Origin: Lingula anatina
Lineage: Eukaryota; Brachiopoda; Lingulata; Lingulida; Lingulidae
Reading direction: 5' to 3'
NCBI RefSeq assembly: GCF_001039355.2
Contig: NW_019775683.1
Span: forward strand, 121,507-185,506
DNA: 64,000 bases
Shown here: positions 57,536 to 64,000 of the stretch, piece after piece
How the letters are laid out: every line of letters begins with the position of its first letter
Position numbering within the stretch: position 1 is the stretch's first letter
Translations under genes and position numbers: made by a program
Notes under the pieces: model-generated
What the model was told of the DNA's origin: nothing
Databases searched by the model: none
What the model saw: the letters and a program-made list of their open reading frames with translations, nothing else

Positions 57536-59136
57536 CGAAAAAGACTCGAGGTCGAATCAATGTTTACGAAATACAAACACGTATATCATATATCATGTAC
57601 ATATTTTAAAATGTCAACGTTTGTTGATAACGAAAGTTTTAAGTCCCACGCAAAAGCACATGACTATGTTTCCGGCAATCTGAAGTCTGCTCAGGAAAAA
57701 ATGGGTCAGAAACAAGCAAAGTGTTTCAGAAACTTTAGGCAGCTGAAAGAAGCAGATTAGTGCATTTGTTGAGAAATGCACATGCCGTAGCAAAAATATC
57801 CGTCCACTTTCAGCTTACACATATAATTCACTTGAGATGGAAAAAAACTGCGTGATTATCATATTGATTTGGACCTTGATGGAGAATGTTTAGATTTCCA
57901 GTACGAGTTTGTGAATTCTGATAAATTGATCTTGTTTACAAGAGACTAAATATCACCGAATTTAAGAGTGTTATGTACTATTAAGCATATTAACATGTGT
58001 AATTTACACTTTAAAATAAAACATGTTGCTACATTGTACAGTGTATACATTAATTCTGTTATATTTTTTCGTTCTGACAAATTGTTTTTTCTGTCTAACA
58101 TGTTTTAGGTTTGGTCAGACCGAATGCCTGACACTTTTTTTAAACTTTCGGGAAGTCTTGGGAATGACGGCACATAGACACAAGTCTAGATACATGTTTT
58201 ATGAGGGGGGGGGGGGGGTTACTTCGCTCCTTACGCTCCTCACGTTTCCAGCAATCGATTTGTTTAGTTAGAATAGGTATGGCATTTATCCTTTCTGTAA
58301 ACAGAAGCTGTTATCATGAGAGGGATATCATCCCCAGTGTAAGGTTACAAGACTAAAGTGATTTTCTTCAGTCAATCGGTAATATTGAATTTGTTTATCT
58401 CCAATATTTCGATGTCTCCCTAGGGGCACAGGGGGCAGTCTCAACAGAAAGATGGGGCCACCCTCCAAGACATAATGTAATTTTACAAATTTCAGTATTA
58501 CATGTACCTGTAGCTGTTGATTGAAAATATCACTTTTCTACGATAAATATCTGTTTAAAGAAAATAGAGGCCTTCCGGTTGGTCCAAACGACATAAATTG
58601 CTACACACGGTGTCGAAAGATTTAGTTTGTAATGTTCACTGATAAAAAATGTACGCATCATGCGCGGTTTATTTATTTATTTATTTATTTATTGCACGAG
58701 TATCAGCGTCTGGCAGGCATTTCCGACCCAACCAGAAGAAAAGAAGAAATAACAACCAAACAACTCAAGATCCCGACAAGGTAAGTACTGCTACCTGACG
58801 GATTTGAACTCTCGTAACATACCCGTTTATATTAAAAAAATATCCTTATTCTTACAGATAGCGTTCACGATCGCCCCATGTCAATGCATGAGCGATGTAA
58901 AATAGCCACAGTGAAGAGAACCAGGACCAGCTCCCATACAAGAGAAACTGACGGATATAAACAGAAAACTGGTCTCATCGATTACCTGTACTCACGCCTA
59001 TACATTATATTGCTGACTGTGCACCTGTTAATGAGCTTTAACCTGTCGTCCATGTTTCTGTTGCACCTCTTCGTGACTTACATGTAGCTCCACTTTAAGT
59101 CAGCTGTGCAACTGTACACCGGCTATCGACTTAAAT
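57536..59136. other. Unrecognised intergenic DNA
   Basis: Contains a 49-codon frame from ATG 57611 (MSTFVDNESFKSHAK...) with no recognisable domain, a poly-G run at 58205-58218 and (TTTA)n at 58671-58693. No gene supported. Confidence 0.4.
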
Positions 59137-59225
59137 ACCTGTAGGCTACCTGTCACACCTACAGGCTAACTGTCGCACCTGTAGGCTACCTGTCACACCT
59201 GTAGACTACCTGCCACACATGTAGC
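59137..59225 (+). repeat. 20-bp minisatellite
   Basis: Four tandem copies of ACCTGTAGGCTACCTGTCAC with small variation, plus a partial fifth. The second copy carries ACCTACAGGCTAACTGTCGC. Each unit contains internal TAGGCTACCTG similarity to its own inverse. Confidence 0.85.
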
Positions 59226-59400
59226 TTAGTCGTAGTTCTAAACCGTACCAAATGGCACGATTCGCTCTCTAAAATACCAAGATTTTCGGGGCCCCGAACC
59301 CCACGCCAAGACTGGTGGTGGTGGTGGGAGGGGGGGGGGGGGAGGGTCGGCTTCAAAATCTGCGGACACCCCTTCAAATAATTTTAGATCCGCCACTGGG
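59226..59400 (-). repeat. Inverted copy of the GGTGGATCCAGG-type repeat
   Basis: Related to 45294-45550 in opposite orientation: TAAAATACCAAGATTTTCGG, GAACCCCACGCCAAG and GATCCGCCACTGGG at the end. Poly-G run at 59329-59343. Partial copy, no coding capacity. Confidence 0.6.
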
Positions 59401-62077
59401 AAGAATCAAGACCGTTTAGAAGTTATCCGAAATTTTTTTACAGTTTTACAAACAATCTTACAGCGAGGACTTCAGAACGCTGGGGAAGATGCACAGTAGC
59501 AATACTATGAGGAATAGCTAGACGTAGCTCAGCAGTAACATTACTTAAAACATTAAGTGTGCATGTCTATTTTGTTCCCCTTATCATAATGTTGGTGAGT
59601 CTTTCAGATTTATAGACTTCCATTACGCAAACTAATATGAGAAAATTAATTCTGGCTCTGGTGTTCGTGTTGTATGAATCACGATGATTTTCTGATAATT
59701 GCGTTCAGGGATATCTATGGTGATGACACAAATTTTGTCGAATATTATGGAATAATCTTAGCCATAAAATTATAACTTGGTGGCATTACTGAAAAAATAA
59801 GTAAATGGCTACCCCTTTAATTCCTGATCATATATCAATACTATCAGGACGTTCAAAAGGCTCAAAGCCTTATTATAAAAAATTAAGTATAGTAGGTGTT
59901 TGGAAATTATTTACTTTTCACGCTTTGTTCCAAATGAAAGAAAAACCAAATATTCGCTGAGTGTACAACACTGTACATTGTGTTAGCGAAGCACTTCCTG
60001 ACGCAATGAAGAAAAAGCACAACTGCTGCAGCGTCCCTAACAATTGGTCTTAACGGCGGCGTTTAAGATTACTTGAACGTAGGAATGTACGTATTTATTG
60101 TAGATAACGAGATTCCGGATAAAAATCTTAAGATGACACACGAGAAGTTCACAGACTTATTTCCAACGTGCTCCTTGTGGTATGATACTGTCATTAACCG
60201 TTTTTTCAGACGATTTATTATACCATGTTATATACAGTAAATATAAAAAATGTGCATGTACCGGTACTCTTGCTAAAATGATAGAGTATTTCAGTTTTCT
60301 GTGACTTTTGTCACAAATCTTTTGATATAGCTGACTGCATTGGGCAATGAAAACATGTTCAAGTTTTGCAAGTGGAATTAACTCCTTAATGATGCAAAAT
60401 GGTTGGTTAGAAATATGTACCCTGTATAAAAGAACTGGGCAGGCCGCGCGTGCACTTATGACCCAGTCACTGGTGTTTGCTTTTGCAAGTCAATATTTTT
60501 TTCTGCATTTTTGAAGTATGCCAATGCTTTGACTTGAACCCCAATGGAGAACTTGGTAACTTGCGTGGATGTTTTTTTTTTTTTTTTTGCTGGAAATTAA
60601 AAGAACAGTGCTAATCACAATGGAAACACTCAAGGAAGTTTGTAAAACCATTCAGTTGTAAAAAACAATAAACGCATGAAACTACAGACTAGAAGTGTCG
60701 TATGTGTCGCCAAAAGAGAGCTTTATTGAGAGCATACAATGAAGCCGATTGTTTAAACAAAATGCTGTACTTTCGCCATATTTGCTAAGACCTTACATGT
60801 ACCGCCGTGACTAAACTAATTTTATTTCCACTTGTGACAGGAATGGTATTTTAAGAATGGTAGTCCGTATATTATATACAGGTTTGGGATATCCTGGGTA
60901 AACAAATGGGACGGATCTAACCTGAACAGTGTAATCGAAAATGGACATATACGGTTTCTTTAGGCCTACCATACATTTCACTTGAAACATTCATTAGGAA
61001 AAACGGACGTTACACTTAAAAGAACTATGATCTCAGTAGCTGTGTCAAAGGAATCATGGCAGTAATATCTTGTTTGGCGCAGTGACAGCGGCAAATTTCT
61101 AATATCCTTTCTGAAATAAATTTCTGGAATGAACAGTGGTTTGGCTACCAAGCGCATATAAGACATGGCAAGTTTGTAAAAAACCATCGAAACATTTGAC
61201 CGACGGATCCAGGATTTCGCCAAGGAGATGACACTAAGAAAAATAGCTTAACCTGGTATAACATAAAATAGTAGACAAAGGTACATGTATATTCATCGTA
61301 ATGCATGTATGTAGGGGGGTTTAAAATTTCTTATTTTTGTCCCAATTCTCTCGTTTAAGGTTTTTTTTTTGGGGGGGGGGGGTTGAGAAGGAGTACGTTC
61401 GTAGAAAAGAATGGGTTCACGTGTTCCCCTGCGCCCCGGTCTGGTTCTGCCATTGCATTTTTTTATTTAAACTTCTTGGATGTTTCTGTCAAGAATAGAT
61501 TTAATTCGCAGTAAAGGTCACAGTGATCAGGAAATCTGCACGCAATGTCTGTGAACGCTCCATAGAAAGTCGTTTATCGGGGCAAAATCAATGTCCATTT
61601 ACTCATTGCATCAAACCTACTCATACTGGAAAAAGAAAATCAACGAAAATCGTATTTCTATGTAAGTGATGCGAAGAGTGAAAGTATCTATGATCTAAGT
61701 CTGGTGCGTTTCTCAGGGACCTGAAAGCAATCGATTCAATATTTGAATATACCAGTACGCACAGTGCATGTGAACCGGTGTAACGTGACGGGAGTCCCTA
61801 GTGATAGAGTAGTCCGTTTCCCATTCATGAGCCTCGCCCTAGATTTTGACCCACTCAGGTCAGGCCAACCCTAACCAAAATAACTTAATGGAGGGTGGGC
61901 TCTCTGTTACACGGACACTCAGTTTCCTTACACCGGTACTGTATCTTTGCTTATTATAATACTGGTATATAGTGGTCCGTTTGTGATCTGCTGTGTGTTC
62001 ATGTGTGCGTATGTGTACATGTGTGTTATTTCTCGATAGAGAGAAACACAAACAGAAACGGAAGTATATTAAAATGC

Positions 62078-62078
<1 letters not shown>
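59401..62078. other. Unrecognised intergenic DNA
   Basis: No gene supported. T-run at 60572-60588 and poly-G at 61370-61382. The minus-strand frame 61223-60978 (81 codons) has no domain or splice context I can recognise. Confidence 0.4.

Positions 62079-62119
<41 letters not shown>
62079..62119 (+). repeat. (AAT)n microsatellite
   Basis: About 13-14 uninterrupted AAT units. Confidence 0.95.
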
Positions 62120-62521
62120 TTGATGAAGAAGATGGTGACAATGATGATAAGTACGTATGACATTCAAATGGCAGGATTCATGCTGTAGGTAACGGAGTTT
62201 CAGGCACAAACACAAACAGTTCAAATACAATTATTTGCAACTGCATCTGTAATAAGGGGATCGGGACAAAGTCAAAACATCTGGGTTGACTTCGCTTCTA
62301 GTAGACCAATTTTCGTTTTCTTTTAACTGTACGCCTATTGGTTAGGAAGAATAACTCATACGCGTGGCTATTAGGACTGTAATAAAGGTGGCTTTCCATT
62401 AATTAGGATAAATGACATGTTTATTTGCCAGATATGACAGGATACGCGTGACGTCATCAAAGAGAGAATAATCAGGCGTCCCTCACAATTCTTCTTATTA
62501 ATTTACTTGATAGACGGGTAG

Positions 62522-62526
<5 letters not shown>

Positions 62527-62564
<38 letters not shown>
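62527..62564 (+). repeat. (AAT)n microsatellite
   Basis: About 12-13 uninterrupted AAT units, 400 bp from the previous one; no shared flanks noted. Confidence 0.95.
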
Positions 62565-62565
<1 letters not shown>

Positions 62566-64000
62566 ACATAGTTTTAAGCAAACGATAGAGTTCCCCAATC
62601 ACACCGTATGCACAGCAGTATTTTAGCACCAACTTACCAGATTGAAATTCGCCCTTGTAAATTTATAATTATACATTTGCTCTGTGCTCACTTCGCTAAA
62701 TGTCATTGACTAGTTGACTGAGGAAATAATCTGTTTTAGCTTAACTGAGGTTAGGGCACTTGCCAGGCCTGTTCTATGTTCATCTCTGTGCATCAGGTTC
62801 TTACCATCTGGGCCCCTGGGTTGCTAGGGGGCATGCGGAGAACCAGGAAGAACAGCTGTTGTTTTTTCCCAGCACCTTGTTGTGTGTGTTATTGTGTTGA
62901 CAAAGTCTGCTCTATTCTATGTAAATTGATAGAGGGCCTTGGGAACTATAGTCAGAGGATCAAAGGAATGTTTCACGTACCTAGTTCTCTTTATTTTGTT
63001 TTTATAAATGGTTTCCTCAATTGCAAATTGATCACAGCTCCAATGTTGGTGACCATTAATAAATCTTCTTCAGGAAATGCGGTAACACAGTATAAGGTAG
63101 CCCTGTTCTCAAGTTATTGCGCATACAATGATGCAAACACAATGCTTATGGACTGTGCTTATGGACACGGGAGTTTTTAGTGTTTCAGTTTCGACGGCCC
63201 AATATAATCCACTGCCATGTTTTTGTGTTAGACTGAGAGGCACGAACTGGGTCCCATAACTCGCTAGCGTCGCATACTGCGAATAGCGATATGACATAGA
63301 GGCTACAGTGTACATGTATTATATGGGGCGAGTATGGGCGAGTTATGGAATCGAGACGCTTGCGCTCGGTCGCAATGCGCGATGCTTTCCAGTTACGGCC
63401 CCAGGTCGATATAAAAGAGCGTCCTTATAGTCTATTACCATGAAGTGTGATTATAATGAGAAACAGTAGAAATTAACAAACGCATTTCCCACTTCAACGA
63501 ACAACACTTTGGGAAATCATCTCCGGTAGCATATGCTTCTATACTGGGTTTTCAAGTGCCAGAATACTATAATTATCAATAAAGGACTCCATCAACAATC
63601 CGTCTGAATGTTCTTAATGCGCTCCCCTGTGTGCTTAGCAGAGGTTATGACGATTAAGGTGAGGTGCCTTAATTATATTGATGATTTATACTGTTTGCGA
63701 CGATAGAAAGTGCAATTTGGAACCGCCTGTAGGTAATTTTGGCTACAAAGACCTTCCCACAACCGAAGTTAAGTGTAGGACTCTTGTCGTTTAAACCTTT
63801 CATTTTTCTATTCAAATTGTATGTGGTTTTGTCTGCAAAGTAGACATGAACCAAATTTATTTTGAGCCAAACACTTACACAAAACAGTATATTTCTAAGT
63901 CAAAATTCGAAGGAGACATGTCGTCGTTGTGTTGGATGAAGGTAAGCGAGGCAGAAATTGTCTTACACACTAGTACAAAGTTGGTTTTGGGCATTTCAAA
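62565..64000. other. Unrecognised DNA at the window end
   Basis: A 134-codon frame at 62776-63180 has no recognisable domain and is probably chance. A TATA-like GATATAAAAGAG at 63409-63420 follows a GC-richer stretch, and near the end ATGTCGTCG at 63917 runs eight codons to a donor-like AAGGTAAGC (63940-63948). This could be a first coding exon of a gene extending beyond the window, but the evidence is slight. Confidence 0.25.

Noticed and set aside
60978-61223. 81-codon minus-strand frame
   Set aside because: No domain or context; could be an exon, but nothing in the sequence supports it.
62776-63180. 134-codon open frame near the window end
   Set aside because: No recognisable domain, no splice partner and no paralogue in the window; a frame this long is plausible by chance in 64 kb.

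Overview
This is animal nuclear DNA: AT-rich, with GT-AG introns, several non-LTR retrotransposon remnants, many foldback elements and microsatellites, and no bacterial or viral gene organisation. The style (frequent short palindromes such as TACATGTAC, poly-G runs, MITE-rich spacers) suggests a marine invertebrate (mollusc, brachiopod, echinoderm or lancelet). I cannot name the species from the sequence.

The gene content is essentially one tandem family of two-exon receptors. Each intact gene has a long exon 1 (about 1.41-1.44 kb) encoding a signal peptide, a roughly 320-residue cysteine-rich, N-glycosylated ectodomain and TM1-TM3. A phase-0 intron follows, then an exon 2 of exactly 528 nt encoding TM4-TM7 and the tail. 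Conserved landmarks are a TM3 cysteine paired with an ECL2 cysteine, LDRF in place of DRY, and NLxxF in place of NPxxY, so these are divergent class-A-like 7TM receptors. Ligand and function are unknown; the tandem birth-and-death pattern resembles chemosensory or self/non-self receptor arrays.

Layout: receptor A 39-3738 (+, intact); receptor B 11071-14000 (+, intact); C 19288-21867 (+, pseudogene with frameshifts); D 34850-35094 (+, N-terminal remnant); E 36018-36666 (+, cut by an N); D' 37048-37318 and E' 38420-40645 (+, near-copies of D and E; E' has an in-frame loss of most of the ectodomain and a frameshift in exon 2); receptor F 50598-53049 (-, intact). A-D share one leader and N-terminus (MLFYIF type); E and F form a second subfamily (MVFYII type) with a shared upstream block, F being inverted.

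The spacers are themselves duplicated with the genes: blocks at about 5.5-10.0, 14.9-19.1, 25.4-28.0 and 29.0-32.9 kb are alignable by eye, so the array grew by duplication of gene-plus-spacer units. Insertions superimposed on this scaffold can be read against empty paralogous sites: a LINE at 23098-25404 with a 14-bp target duplication, a CR1/Jockey-like LINE fragment at 48991-49600, another LINE tail at 33417-34491, and several foldback elements. Two long near-identical direct repeats meet exactly at single N bases (28020 and 36667), which suggests failed contig overlaps or unmerged haplotypes rather than true tandem duplications.

From 41 kb onward the window is dominated by foldback elements whose arms are built from a short word repeated about every 10-12 bp (ATTC/GAAT, AACGTTG, GAGTC/GACTC, AAAATG/GAAAAACG, ATGTCC/GGACAT). 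Several unrelated families share this design. From 54 to 64 kb I recognise no gene with confidence.
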